Assembly: GCF_003815915.1 (NCBI RefSeq)
Contig: NZ_CP033929.1
Location: 2,356,001-2,420,000 of the forward strand
Length of the DNA stretch: 64,000 bases
Direction: 5' to 3'
Origin: Chryseobacterium indoltheticum
GTDB taxonomy: Bacteria > Bacteroidota > Bacteroidia > Flavobacteriales > Weeksellaceae
Each line of letters begins with the position of its first letter. Position 1 is the stretch's first letter. Under the pieces are notes generated by a model. The model did no database searches. It worked only from the letters and a program-made list of their open reading frames with translations, and was not told where the DNA came from. Both the position numbers and the translations under genes were made by a program. Of the stretch, positions 46,011-54,985 are shown one piece after another.

Positions 46011-46838
46011 TTAATGTAGAATTATTTCATTTTCATTTTTAATAGTAGTTTTTAGATTAAACGGATAATTGATGATGGAAAGAATTTCTTTCAGATTTCC
46101 TGAAAATGAACCCGATACCTGGTTTTTAGCAATGTTGTTAGGATAAGTTATTTTGGCTCCGTACGTATTTTCTATTTCGTTTATAGCATCCTCGAAAGTT
46201 GTGTTTTCAAAAGTGAAAGTTTTTACGGCAGTTACCGCGTAATAATGATAATCTTTTTTGGCAGGAGAAGTGCTCCAGTTTTCATTGGGTAGGAGATAAG
46301 TCAGTTTGCCGTTGTGATTGACTTTTACCTTTCCTTCAAATAAGTTGACCTTTTTTTCATCCGATTTCTGATCAACTGAAAATTTAGTTCCCAAAACTTC
46401 AACACTGAAACCGCCTGCATCTACGATGAAAGGTTTAGATTTATTTTTTGCTATCGAGAAAAAGCCTTTTCCTAAAAATTTCACGTTTCTGTATTTTTTT
46501 CCAAAATCTTTATTGATTGATAATTTACTGTAAGGCTCCAAGGTGATAATGCTATTGTCAGACAATCTGAAAGTTTTAGAAGATTCCTCGGTTTGCAATA
46601 CTATTGCTGATAAACTAATTTTTGGTTGTTTTGACTCAAAATCTTTGTAAAAAAACAAAATTCCGAATAAAGGCACCAAAATAGCCGCAACCAGCCAATA
46701 ATATTTTCGCTTATTATTTTGCTTAATTCTCCCGTTTATTACGCTCCAGATTCTGGAATCGGTTGCAGAATCCATTTCCTGTTTTTCTTCGGAAACCTTT
46801 GTCCAAATTTTTTCAAAATATTTTTGAGAATCTTTCAT
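46011..46838 (-). CDS. FecR-family anti-sigma factor
   Basis: A 275-aa anti-sigma factor; start chosen at 46838 (MKDSQKYFEKIW) over 46874. Cytoplasmic N terminus, one TM (YYWLVAAILVPLFGILFFY), FecR core (FRLSDNSIITLEPYSKLSIN, KPFIVDAGGFSVEVLGTKF) and C-terminal domain (TFEDAINEIENTYGAKITY). Lies between the sigma gene and SusC; a hairpin with T8 on the opposite strand (about 45975-46013) sits in the gap before SusC. Confidence 0.93.
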   Translation of the reverse strand: MKDSQKYFEKIWTKVSEEKQEMDSATDSRIWSVINGRIKQNNKRKYYWLVAAILVPLFGILFFYKDFESKQPKISLSAIVLQTEESSKTFRLSDNSIITLEPYSKLSINKDFGKKYRNVKFLGKGFFSIAKNKSKPFIVDAGGFSVEVLGTKFSVDQKSDEKKVNLFEGKVKVNHNGKLTYLLPNENWSTSPAKKDYHYYAVTAVKTFTFENTTFEDAINEIENTYGAKITYPNNIAKNQVSGSFSGNLKEILSIINYPFNLKTTIKNENEIILH

Positions 46839-46921
46839 ACAAATACAATTACGCAGCAAAATAAAAATATCCACCCCGAAGAGATGGATTTAATAATTTG
46901 TTTAAACTGCTTAATATTTCG

Positions 46922-47410
46922 TTAAAACAGATTGAGGTTGGTCTTTATATGTCGGATGACTTTATTGACTTGCTTTTCTACAGCTGTTTTTGAGATGTTA
47001 TTTTCTTTTGCAATTTGAGAATAGCTTATTTTTTCTAATTTGTTTTTATAGAAAAAAGTTTTGCTTCGTTCTGGAACTTTTTCAAGAAGATTTTGTATTT
47101 TTTGCAATTGCTCTTCTTTAAATTCATTATCTGTTTTTTCTGAATCGGCTTCGTCTTTTATCAAACTTTCATCTGAAAAAGAGAAGAGCATTTTATTTTT
47201 TCTGTAAAAATTAGAAACTTCCTGCTGAGCTGTTTTGAAGATAATAGCTTCTAAAGTATGAGGATTTTTAAGAGACGAAGAATGTTTCCAGAGATGTACG
47301 AAAATCTCCTGTACAACGTCTTCCACATCTTCCATATTTGAAATAAACTTTTTGACAAAAAAGTATACCTGATGTTTGTAATCTAAATATATTTTTTTAA
47401 AATATTCCAT
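46922..47410 (-). CDS. ECF sigma factor of the SusCD locus
   Basis: A 162-aa sigma-70-family factor; start at 47410 (MEYFKKIYLDYKHQ) fits its promoter, the longer 47443 start would overlap the -7 box. Region 2: MEDVEDVVQEIFVHLWKH. Region 4: VPERSKTFFYKNKLEKISYS then QIAKENNISKTAVEKQVNK. First gene of the sigma-FecR-SusC-SusD-phosphoesterase operon. Confidence 0.92.
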   Translation of the reverse strand: MEYFKKIYLDYKHQVYFFVKKFISNMEDVEDVVQEIFVHLWKHSSSLKNPHTLEAIIFKTAQQEVSNFYRKNKMLFSFSDESLIKDEADSEKTDNEFKEEQLQKIQNLLEKVPERSKTFFYKNKLEKISYSQIAKENNISKTAVEKQVNKVIRHIKTNLNLF

Positions 47411-47440
47411 TATAAAGCACCAAACGGTTTTGATGCATGG

Positions 47441-47474
47441 CAAAAGTAGTCAATTCGTGTCAGGCTAATATCAA
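47441..47474 (-). promoter_or_regulatory. Promoter of the SusCD-locus sigma factor
   Basis: Minus strand TTG (47474-47472), 23 bp, TACTTTTG (47448-47441), 30 bp before the 47410 start. It lies about 90 bp inside the IS982-type insertion edge, so the core promoter is intact. Confidence 0.6.
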
Positions 47475-47558
47475 GTATATATTAACTAATAAAGTTGTTG
47501 TTGTTAATTTAGCAGTTGATTTATTGCTGCTTAAATATCATTACCGATCCGCCAGTAT

Positions 47559-48602
47559 TAATTAACCTGAGTTCGGGATAAGAGTTGAAAATAAATTTGC
47601 AATAAAAAGCAATAATTCGTACATTTAAGTATCTAACATTCAAATGTTTAAACGAATTATTGCTTATGATTCTGAAAGACCAAATTACAAATATTTTTGT
47701 ACAAGTTGACGATTTTTGTAAAGAATTTGATTCCCAAATCAAACAAATGAAGTTTCAGGCGCTGGGAGATCAAAAGAAGAGAAGAAACAGAAGATCTATG
47801 ATGTCCGATTCTGAAATCATTACCATCATGATCGGTTTTCATCTCGGTGCACACAAAACATTTAAGCATTACTACCAGGAAATAGTGTGTGGCTACTGGA
47901 AAAATTTGTTTCCAAAAGCCCTTTCCTACAATAGATTTATAGAACTTCAGCAAAGAAGTTTTGTGGTTTTTGCATTGTTTCTGAAAGAAAAATGTTTGGG
48001 TAAATGCACGGGAATAAGCTTTATGGACAGTACCACTTTGAAGGTTTGTAGAAACCAAAGGATACACAATCATAAAGTTTTCAAAGGTTTGGCAGAACGC
48101 GGAAAATCTTCAATGGGCTGGTTTTATGGGTTTAAACTGCATTTGGTTTGTAATGAAAAAGGAGAACTTCTATCTTTTTATTTAACGAAAGGAAATGTTG
48201 ATGACCGAAATCCGAAACATATTAAAAAAATGACAGAGCAGCTTTTTGGAAAACTCTTTGCCGACAAAGGATATCTTTCCAAGGCTCTCTGGGAGATGCT
48301 TTTTGCTGATGGAATCCAGCTTTTCACAAAGCTTCGTAAGAATATGAAAAATCATATCATGAAAATGGAAGACAAGATTTTGCTTCGAAAAAGAGCCATC
48401 ATTGAGACGATAAATGATGAATTAAAGAATCACTGCCAAGTGGAACACACCAGACATCGAAGCGTGAATAATTTTATGATGAATATTTTGGGAAGTCTTT
48501 CAGCATATTGCTTTTTCCCAAAAAAACCATCATTAAACTTGAAAAAAGTAAATGATGGTCAATTATTTTTAAGCTTTCTTTAACCCGAACTCAGGTTAAT
48601 TA
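47559..48602 (+). mobile_element. IS982-type insertion sequence with 6-bp target duplication
   Basis: Element 47565-48596 (1032 bp). Terminal inverted repeats start ACCTGAGTTCGGG at both ends, and TAATTA is duplicated at 47559-47564 and 48597-48602. One transposase ORF fills it. The complete ends and exact duplication point to a recent or intact insertion. The target is itself a palindrome. Confidence 0.92.
47666..48583 (+). CDS. IS982-type transposase
   Basis: A 305-aa DDE transposase; ATG at 47666 used instead of the upstream TTG. Likely triad: Asp in GISFMDSTTLKVC, Asp in KLFADKGYLSKALWE, and Glu in RAIIETINDELKNHCQ. N-terminal MSDSEIITIMIGFHLGAHKT and C-terminal RSVNNFMMNILGSLSAYCF fit the family. 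Intact, so potentially active. Confidence 0.93.
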   Translation: MILKDQITNIFVQVDDFCKEFDSQIKQMKFQALGDQKKRRNRRSMMSDSEIITIMIGFHLGAHKTFKHYYQEIVCGYWKNLFPKALSYNRFIELQQRSFVVFALFLKEKCLGKCTGISFMDSTTLKVCRNQRIHNHKVFKGLAERGKSSMGWFYGFKLHLVCNEKGELLSFYLTKGNVDDRNPKHIKKMTEQLFGKLFADKGYLSKALWEMLFADGIQLFTKLRKNMKNHIMKMEDKILLRKRAIIETINDELKNHCQVEHTRHRSVNNFMMNILGSLSAYCFFPKKPSLNLKKVNDGQLFLSFL

Positions 48603-48803
48603 GATCTTTTGTAGGGTAAAATATATAATAACTTTGTAAGAACACGATTCTTATACTCTTTAACTTTAAGCGTATGAAAAGATCAGAAAAGATTACAGTT
48701 TGGAATGGAAGGTTCAGGCAGTATCTTTAGCTTATTACAAATCTGAATCATAAAATTGAACAGAAATTGAACAGTAAGTTTGCTGGAATTTAACCTGTAC
48801 AAT

Positions 48804-48893
48804 ATGCTCATTAATCTCGATTTACTCCATGCCCACGGAGGAATGTTCCAAAAACATTACACCGATATCTCATACTGTCTGAAAAATACAGCC
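48804..48893 (+). pseudogene. Crp/Fnr regulator fragment (5' end)
   Basis: Thirty codons beginning MLINLDLLHAHGG, matching MLIDLDLLRAHGG of the intact gene, then diverging (YTDISYCLKNTA against SHDYIFQIEETPR). The preceding non-coding DNA is also similar. The frame continues into unrelated basic codons up to 48977. A truncated duplicate. Confidence 0.75.
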
Positions 48894-48920
48894 AAAAAAA
48901 AGCCCTCTCCGAAGAGAAGG
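48894..48920 (-). terminator. Terminator of the surface-protein operon
   Basis: On the minus strand: CCTTCTC, loop TTCG, GAGAGGG (one G-U), then C and a T8 tract. The loop closed by C-G is the very stable UUCG tetraloop. About 100 bp after the 49017 stop. Confidence 0.82.
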
Positions 48921-49016
48921 AAAAAACACAAAGTTGAAAAAAATAGCATTAAGCTATGCGCAGTGATTGAGGGATAGTAATTATTGTGTTTTTAGTCAAG
49001 TGATATGATATATCAA

Positions 49017-49547
49017 TTATTTCCAGTAATTCCACTGTGCACCGTCATAAACGGCCATAGTAGATGAAGTTGCGTCGTAGACCATAGTTCCGGCCACAGA
49101 TCCTATCATGGTTGATTGCGGATTTGAAACGATAGGGAGCACCAGCGCTCGCGTTGTTGATTCTAGTACCAATGTTCCCGATTTTGTTGTTGTGGATGCG
49201 CCGATTATAACACCAACATTAGAAGTACTATCAGATGCCGAATTATTAAAGGAGTGAAGAACTCCGGCATTTAGTTCGGTTAGATTGAGCCATCCACCGT
49301 TTCCGTTGGCATTTCGTTGCTCCCATACCTGAACAGCTTTGCTCGAGGTGTTGAAGACAAATGCTCCCGGAGTATTTCCATTGACAGATTGAACAGAAGG
49401 CACAATAATGCCTTTGTTTCCTGTTCCAAATTCAAGAAGAACACTGCTGTTTGTAACCGATGTTTTTCCGATCGCAATTTGAGAATGCATTATGTTTGAC
49501 ATGCTTAATAATGCGATACATAAGCTTATTTTTATTATTTTTTTCAT
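49017..49547 (-). CDS. Secreted protein with Bacteroidota surface-tail motif
   Basis: A 176-aa protein; start at 49547 (MKKIIKISLCIALLS, signal ending MHSQ) instead of the longer 49661 frame. The mature part has two copies of a motif: KGIIVPSVQSVNG...GAFVFNTSSKAVQVWE...GWLNL, and RALVLPIVSNPQ...GTMVYDATSSTMAVYDGAQWNY. The motif also occurs once at the C terminus of the protein encoded upstream. It resembles the tail motif of many Bacteroidota surface and phage-tail-like proteins. Function unknown; probably cotranscribed with 49570. Confidence 0.75.
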   Translation of the reverse strand: MKKIIKISLCIALLSMSNIMHSQIAIGKTSVTNSSVLLEFGTGNKGIIVPSVQSVNGNTPGAFVFNTSSKAVQVWEQRNANGNGGWLNLTELNAGVLHSFNNSASDSTSNVGVIIGASTTTKSGTLVLESTTRALVLPIVSNPQSTMIGSVAGTMVYDATSSTMAVYDGAQWNYWK

Positions 49548-49569
49548 AATGTTTGTCAATATGTATGGT

Positions 49570-51828
49570 TTATTCGTTACATCCTTTAGTGATACAGTTC
49601 CAGCCTCTTCTTGTATTGTCGACTGCAGGATTATTTCCTCTGTAGAGCTGTACACATCCAAAATCAGTATTGTAAATTAACATTCCTTCAAGAGGAACTA
49701 AAGCATCTCGCTGTAAAGTAGTCATGTGCGTAATCACCAATCCCTTATCTGCTGAATCTAAAGCCAAATGACCGTTGGGAATGGTTTTCGGCCAATCTTG
49801 TACAGTGACATTTGATTTGGTAGTGATTCCGAAATTGGTATAACCTACGGGAGTGCCTGCAGCACCTGGGTTAGCACAAATACATAAAGTCTGGTTTAGC
49901 CCATAACCTCTTCCTGACATATTCGTCGCGCCTACCACGTTTTGAGTTGCTACCACGGTGTTTGTTCCGGTGGGATTCCAGGTTACTGTGTTAAAGGAGT
50001 TTCCATTGATGAGTTTTAAAGGAAATAGCGGACCACCGGAAGTTTTGCTTCCAAACATGGTAATTGTTCCGGTAGGACTAATATTTACCCTGATAATCGG
50101 ATTAGTTTCGGTTCCTGTCATATTGTAGATAAAAGAAGTAGCTGTTTCATAACTACTGTTATCTACAAATTGTACATTGATACCAGATGTTCCATTAGAT
50201 TGAAATTCCATTTCCTGCGTGGCAAGTGGTGTTCCGTTGATCACCATATTGAATGAATTATCAAGTTTTGTAATATCGAGTACGAAACCATAATTCGCAG
50301 CTGGCTGATTGAAACTTTGTGTTACAGGATTTGAGGGTGCATTATTGTTATAACTCCAGCTAAAACTTGAGCCATTGACGGGTTTTGTACAAATATCTTC
50401 AGCAGCGGCTAACCCGAATTTAATATTTGAGATTACCGGATTTGCGGTATTAAATTTAATTGGAATCCTTAGATTGGGAGTGCCACCCTCTACACCGTTA
50501 CCGGAAAGATTATTAACTCCAAAATCTTCACCTACTATTTGCCAACCAGTAGGTAAGATAGGTGACGAAAAACTGTAAGTTCCACTGACGTTTCTAGTGT
50601 CAATCAGAACATTATAAGTATTGCTGGTTTCAAGGATAGTAGATGGGAAAACAAAAGACCCATTAGAATTCACAGGTACTTTCGATAAAATTGTATTATT
50701 CGGTGCAAGAAGATATGCATAAAGAGGTAACGCCATTACCGATCCCATACCATTACCATTGATTGCAGCATTCCCGTCAATATCCCGGTAAACATTTCCG
50801 GTGATTGTTCCCGAAGCTACATCCGAAGCGACAAAGAAGCCTCCACCTCCCATAAAGTCAAGACCACCATTTACAGTACCATCAGTGTTGGCAGGTACAT
50901 CAGTAAGATTGATAAGATCATTTGTTCCCTGAATAACATCTCCCGGATATACCGCAATTCCGTAAATAACCTGCCCGCCAGTTACTCCCATCTCTGAAAA
51001 CGTAATAAAATCACCTGAAATTGCCTGTAAACTTATATTTTCAACCGGCTTTATAAGATTATCAGCTGCGGTAGGGTTTGCACCGTTTCCATTCTGAAAG
51101 ACTACACTGGTAAGCGTATATCCGGTACTGCTAAAATTACTTTGGCTTCGGCTTACGAGATTACCAATTCCGGAAACCTTTCCTGCTGAATCCAAAGAAG
51201 TGATAACCGCTATCTTATAATTGTCGTTTCCGCCCCTGTCGAGTAACAATGCACCAAGCTTACTGAGACTTACATTAGATGGGATTACAACTCCGGCATT
51301 TAATATAAGGTCTACTCTTTCGACATTATTAGACGTCCCGCTTGTCGCATTTGAGAATATATTATCAACCCCTCGATTAATTACGTAACTGTTGATTAGT
51401 GATTCTAAATTATCAATATATTCTGCTTTAAAATAGATGCTGTTACCATTGATCAGACTGTATTCAAAAAAACCGGTGAATTTGTTACTATTCTGTGCGA
51501 GGGTAGATGAACTAACTTTACGATTAATAACGATCCTGTCATAGGGAAGGGATCCTGATTGAGTCAAAGGAACATAATTCATACTGTTGAATTGAAATGC
51601 CTGCAGCTTTGGAACATTACCAACCGTATTAGCTCCGGTTCTTCCAAAATTAAGATTGTAATTTGTAGAGCTCAAATATCCTGTAGTGCCTGTATTATAT
51701 CCGGCTCTTATCACGTTGCTTGTTGTTGCTGACTGAGTCTGATTAACGAGATAATTAGAAGCAGTTTGAGCAGGTAAATGTGAACCTATACTCAAACATA
51801 AAAAATAGAGAGAATTTCTTAATGACAT
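49570..51828 (-). CDS. Large secreted surface protein
   Basis: A 752-aa secreted protein (signal ends about HLPAQ). Asn/Ser/Thr/Gly-rich, beta-sheet-like and adhesin-like. It contains a possible SdrD/Cna-B-like module (GTITGNVYRDIDGNAAING) in the middle. The C-terminal about 60 residues hold the tail motif (DKGLVITHMTTLQRDALVPL, GMLIYNTDFGCVQLYRG, WNCI). No enzyme motif or clear T9SS tail. Divergent from the TPR-AraC regulator at 52293, which is its likely controller. Confidence 0.78.
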   Translation of the reverse strand: MSLRNSLYFLCLSIGSHLPAQTASNYLVNQTQSATTSNVIRAGYNTGTTGYLSSTNYNLNFGRTGANTVGNVPKLQAFQFNSMNYVPLTQSGSLPYDRIVINRKVSSSTLAQNSNKFTGFFEYSLINGNSIYFKAEYIDNLESLINSYVINRGVDNIFSNATSGTSNNVERVDLILNAGVVIPSNVSLSKLGALLLDRGGNDNYKIAVITSLDSAGKVSGIGNLVSRSQSNFSSTGYTLTSVVFQNGNGANPTAADNLIKPVENISLQAISGDFITFSEMGVTGGQVIYGIAVYPGDVIQGTNDLINLTDVPANTDGTVNGGLDFMGGGGFFVASDVASGTITGNVYRDIDGNAAINGNGMGSVMALPLYAYLLAPNNTILSKVPVNSNGSFVFPSTILETSNTYNVLIDTRNVSGTYSFSSPILPTGWQIVGEDFGVNNLSGNGVEGGTPNLRIPIKFNTANPVISNIKFGLAAAEDICTKPVNGSSFSWSYNNNAPSNPVTQSFNQPAANYGFVLDITKLDNSFNMVINGTPLATQEMEFQSNGTSGINVQFVDNSSYETATSFIYNMTGTETNPIIRVNISPTGTITMFGSKTSGGPLFPLKLINGNSFNTVTWNPTGTNTVVATQNVVGATNMSGRGYGLNQTLCICANPGAAGTPVGYTNFGITTKSNVTVQDWPKTIPNGHLALDSADKGLVITHMTTLQRDALVPLEGMLIYNTDFGCVQLYRGNNPAVDNTRRGWNCITKGCNE

Positions 51829-52292
51829 GTTTTTGTGTTTATTATTTAGTATTTTTCAGTTGAGCCTTAGCGTTAGATTTTATTAGCTTTGATCATTTAA
51901 TCACGACTGCAAATCTATTATTAGCGTACTGAAAGCGAAAGATTGTGTATTACCATATTCAGGAAAGTGGTAATGGTCTACTAAAATACTGAAGTTGATT
52001 TGCTCGATTTATTGTAATGTAGCATGTATGTTTTTAAATATATTTTAGCTGAAAAACTTCATGAAATCATGTGAATGCGTTGGTAACATAAGATTTAAGT
52101 TTGTGGTCGAAATTACTTGCAGAATACTTTAATAACCATTACAGAATGTGTTTTATATCAATATCTTGTAATTTTTTTCCTTATAATGATAAACTTTCCC
52201 GATATCGGTAAATATTGATTCTTATTTAATATGAATTATTTTATCTTTTGGCTGGAAAATTTTAACTTTATCGCACAAATAATGAGAAGTTG
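51829..52292. promoter_or_regulatory. Divergent control region
   Basis: No gene. A -7-like TAGATTTG on the minus strand (51917-51910) lies about 80 bp before the surface protein. Inverted repeats TTACCA/TGGTAA (51950-51973) and CCGATATCGG (52199-52208) are possible binding sites for the AraC regulator. Confidence 0.45.
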
Positions 52293-53885
52293 ATGAAAAA
52301 GCTATTTTCACTAATTATATTTTTTCTATTTTTAATTTTACACTCACAGGATAAAGAAAAGTTTGATAAGATTTATGTAAAAACCTACTTGGAAACTTCA
52401 CAGAAGGATTTTAATAAAGCTTTGAAAATCGCAGATTCACTATTCATTAATTCTGCAGATCCTTTACTAAAAACAAGAAGTCTAATGCTTTCTGCCTCTT
52501 TGTATCAGCAGAAAGGTGATTACAAAAAAGCTGTTGACTTTGCTCTGTTAGCCGAAAAAACGATTACTGAAACAGATGATATATCCTGGAAAGTCAGAGT
52601 TTATGGCTTTCTGGCATCGCAATACCGCATCCTGAAATTATATGACCTTTCCAAGAAGTATATTGACGAAGCTATGACTAGCAGTAAAAAGTTAGGCGAT
52701 AGTCTTGCAAGAAAACAGGTAGTCGGTTTGATGATGCAGGAAAAAGCGTATTTTGAGATTCAAAACAAAAATTTTAAGAAAGCTGTATTGCATGTGAAAT
52801 CATCACAAGAGCTTTTAAAAAACGTAAAGAAAAATCATGATTTTTTCACCGCAAATAACGAACAATTGCTAGGTCTTTGTTTTTATCATCTTAAGGACTA
52901 TAAAACTTCACTTCAGCACTATAATGAGGCGGAAAGGCAACTGAAAAATTTACCCGAATCTTTTTTAATCGGTCTCGTTTATAACGGAATCGCTAATACT
53001 TATATGGATATGGGTAATTTTAAAGATGCCGAAAGAGAATTGCAGAAAGCAAGAGTAATAGCTGATAAAACGCAATATCTAAATTTAAAAACTGAAATAT
53101 ACGATACCGCTCAGCGTTTATATCTTGCTAAAATGGACGTTAATAAGATACAGGAATACAAATTTAAACACGATCGTGCGCAAGACCAGCTAGATATTGG
53201 GACGAGCCAATTTTATAACGCTTCCCTAAAAGATGCTGAAACAAAGAGCACTGTAGCCAATAATAATAGTAGTGCCAAAAACATGGTCATTATATTTGTT
53301 ATTATATTGTTAGCTGTTTTCTGTATCTATTTTCTGTATTATAAAAAAGCGGAAAAAAGGACTTATGTAAGATTTAAAGCGATTATTGCTGAACTTAACA
53401 AAAGACGGGCTTTAGAAAGTGAAAGTGATAATCTGAAGGATTCAGGATTAGAATCTGCGCCACCTCATCGCACTGCGGAGAATGTGGAAGATCTTCCGAT
53501 GATGACAATTGGGACGGAGGAAAAATTGTTGGATTATCTTGAGAAGTTTGAAAAATCAGACCAATATCTAAAAAATGATATTTCATTGCCGGGTCTCGCT
53601 GCTTATTGCAAAACCAATACAAAGTACTTATCCCGGATCATCAATATCCACAAAGGGATGGATTTTAATAATTACATCAATAAATTGCGGATTCAATATA
53701 TAATAGAAAAACTCAATAACGAACCTGAATATATGAAGTATAAAATTGCTACTCTTGCGGAGGAAGCAGGATTTTCTTCACAGAATAAGTTTGCAACAAT
53801 TTTTAAAAAAGTAACCTCAATATCTCCTTCTGTTTTTATTAAATATCTTCAGGATCAAAAAAATAACTATCAGCAAAATGATTAG
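52293..53885 (+). CDS. Membrane-anchored TPR-AraC transcriptional regulator
   Basis: A 530-aa protein; ATG at 52293 rather than TTG at 52290. Signal or first TM (KKLFSLIIFFLFLILHSQ), about 300 residues of TPR repeats (DYKKAVDFALLAEKTI, DYKTSLQHYNEAERQLKNLP, FKDAERELQKARVIAD), one TM (AKNMVIIFVIILLAVFCIYF), then a cytoplasmic AraC-type double helix-turn-helix (LPGLAAYCKTNTKYLSRIIN, IATLAEEAGFSSQNKFATIF). A one-component sensor across the membrane. Divergent from the surface-protein operon. Confidence 0.9.
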   Translation: MKKLFSLIIFFLFLILHSQDKEKFDKIYVKTYLETSQKDFNKALKIADSLFINSADPLLKTRSLMLSASLYQQKGDYKKAVDFALLAEKTITETDDISWKVRVYGFLASQYRILKLYDLSKKYIDEAMTSSKKLGDSLARKQVVGLMMQEKAYFEIQNKNFKKAVLHVKSSQELLKNVKKNHDFFTANNEQLLGLCFYHLKDYKTSLQHYNEAERQLKNLPESFLIGLVYNGIANTYMDMGNFKDAERELQKARVIADKTQYLNLKTEIYDTAQRLYLAKMDVNKIQEYKFKHDRAQDQLDIGTSQFYNASLKDAETKSTVANNNSSAKNMVIIFVIILLAVFCIYFLYYKKAEKRTYVRFKAIIAELNKRRALESESDNLKDSGLESAPPHRTAENVEDLPMMTIGTEEKLLDYLEKFEKSDQYLKNDISLPGLAAYCKTNTKYLSRIINIHKGMDFNNYINKLRIQYIIEKLNNEPEYMKYKIATLAEEAGFSSQNKFATIFKKVTSISPSVFIKYLQDQKNNYQQND

Positions 53886-53886
53886 G

Positions 53887-53926
53887 GCTATTATATTCCC
53901 GAAAATGATAATAGCATATTTTTTTT
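53887..53926 (+). terminator. Terminator after the AraC regulator
   Basis: GCTATTAT (53887-53894) and ATAATAGC (53908-53915) form an 8-bp stem, followed by T8. Confidence 0.72.
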
Positions 53927-54024
53927 CTTTAGTTTTTGCTATCTAATTTTGCAGTTAGATGAAAATATCAACCATATGATAATTTGTTATGGTTATTCTT
54001 GGATTTAATAGCCGGATCTTAATC

Positions 54025-54504
54025 ATGAAATTTAATAATAGTACAAGAGTTAGGTTGTTGACAATCCTTTTTAGTAGCATTATTTGTTTACTAATTGCAG
54101 CATTATTTTTAAATTTTAATACTGAATTCAAATTAACTGTACTTGGAACTATTATGATTCTTCTTGTTTTTGTACTCTTTACAAACTACACGGAATTTGC
54201 TAGTAATAATGACTGTTTAACGATAAAAAAACTATCGTTTTACAAATTCCTATCAATCAGACATTCTCTTGAAATTCCCAAAATTTATATACATGATTAT
54301 GTCATCTACAACACATTTTTCACATACTATTTAACTCTGCAGATTGATAAAGGTTCCGGAGGGATAAATGATATTACCATTTCATTGTGGGGTTTTACCG
54401 ATTATGAAGTGATTTCTATCGCCAAAATAATTGAGTCCATTAAAAAAGAGAACTTAGAGCAAGATGCTAAAATCATGAACATCCTGCTTCAGTTGAGTAA
54501 ATAG
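54025..54504 (+). CDS. Membrane protein with PH-like C-terminal part, unknown
   Basis: A 159-aa protein; start at 54025 (MKFNNSTRVRLLTILF) instead of 53989. Two TM helices (LLTILFSSIICLLIAALFL, LTVLGTIMILLVFVLF), then about 100 soluble residues with alternating strands resembling a bacterial PH-like domain (CLTIKKLSFYKFLSIRHSLE). A TAATTTTG box lies at 53944-53951. No specific family recognised. Confidence 0.65.
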   Translation: MKFNNSTRVRLLTILFSSIICLLIAALFLNFNTEFKLTVLGTIMILLVFVLFTNYTEFASNNDCLTIKKLSFYKFLSIRHSLEIPKIYIHDYVIYNTFFTYYLTLQIDKGSGGINDITISLWGFTDYEVISIAKIIESIKKENLEQDAKIMNILLQLSK

Positions 54505-54590
54505 CTAATGTTGTATGTTGAAAATTATTAAAACACTTGATCTTATCAACATCCAAGTTCTCAATAGGTAGTTGATGATGGATTTAGTTT

Positions 54591-54848
54591 TTAATCAACT
54601 TCATCCTGATAAGTTTTTATTGTTTCATCAAAGAACTTAATTGTAATTTGTTCTGCAATTTCAAAATCAATTTGATGCTCAGGATTCTGCTTTGTTTCCT
54701 CATCCAATATTCTTACCTCAAAAGGATCATGTTTTACTGCAGCCAAGGCACCATTGAATTTCTTTTTCTTCTTGTAAACTACCTCAATGTTATCAATCAA
54801 CTTTGTACGTGTCAGAAGGTCATCTTTAATATCATGAGTAATTTTCAT
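54591..54848 (-). CDS. Small hypothetical protein
   Basis: An 85-aa acidic/basic-mixed cytoplasmic protein without a signal (MKITHDIKDDLLTRTKLIDN, VRILDEETKQNPEHQIDFEI). No family recognised. Convergent with 54025; its own 5' region is about 130 bp after the Hsp20 terminator. Confidence 0.6.
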   Translation of the reverse strand: MKITHDIKDDLLTRTKLIDNIEVVYKKKKKFNGALAAVKHDPFEVRILDEETKQNPEHQIDFEIAEQITIKFFDETIKTYQDEVD

Positions 54849-54951
54849 AGTGTAAAAAATAATTATTTGTCGACAATGATTTACAAATATTAAGCCAGCA
54901 CAGGTTGGTATTGTACATTTCTAATCAAATAATATTTAATCTAAAATGAAA

Positions 54952-54978
54952 AGGTTTTCCGGATAGTCCGGAAAACCT
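54952..54978 (-). terminator. Terminator after hsp20
   Basis: A perfect 12-bp stem AGGTTTTCCGGA / TCCGGAAAACCT with a 3-nt loop, followed on the minus strand by a T-rich stretch. Confidence 0.75.
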
Positions 54979-54985
54979 GTAAGTA

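Larger units (their letters stand above)
48603..49016. other. Gap with a Crp/Fnr relic
   Basis: No intact gene. A short frame at about 48674 (MKRSEKITVWNGRFRQYL, then stop) may be an IS remnant. From about 48745 the DNA resembles that before and inside the Crp/Fnr gene at 21569. The minus-strand terminator of the next operon overlaps the end of that relic. Confidence 0.5.

Noticed and set aside
45974..46013. Hairpin followed by T8 on the plus strand between FecR and SusC
   Set aside because: Orientation is wrong for the minus-strand operon and the stem needs wobble pairs and a mismatch; may be a chance structure or processing site.
47657..48073. 138-codon minus-strand frame in the IS982-type element
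   Set aside because: Antisense to the transposase; some IS carry such shadows and no motif supports it.
48674..48730. Short frame MKRSEKITVWNGRFRQYL as an IS3-type transposase start
   Set aside because: Only 18 codons before a stop; similarity is from memory and too weak to call.
49548..49661. Longer N terminus for the 49017 protein
   Set aside because: It overlaps the end of the upstream gene; the ATG at 49547 gives a normal signal peptide.
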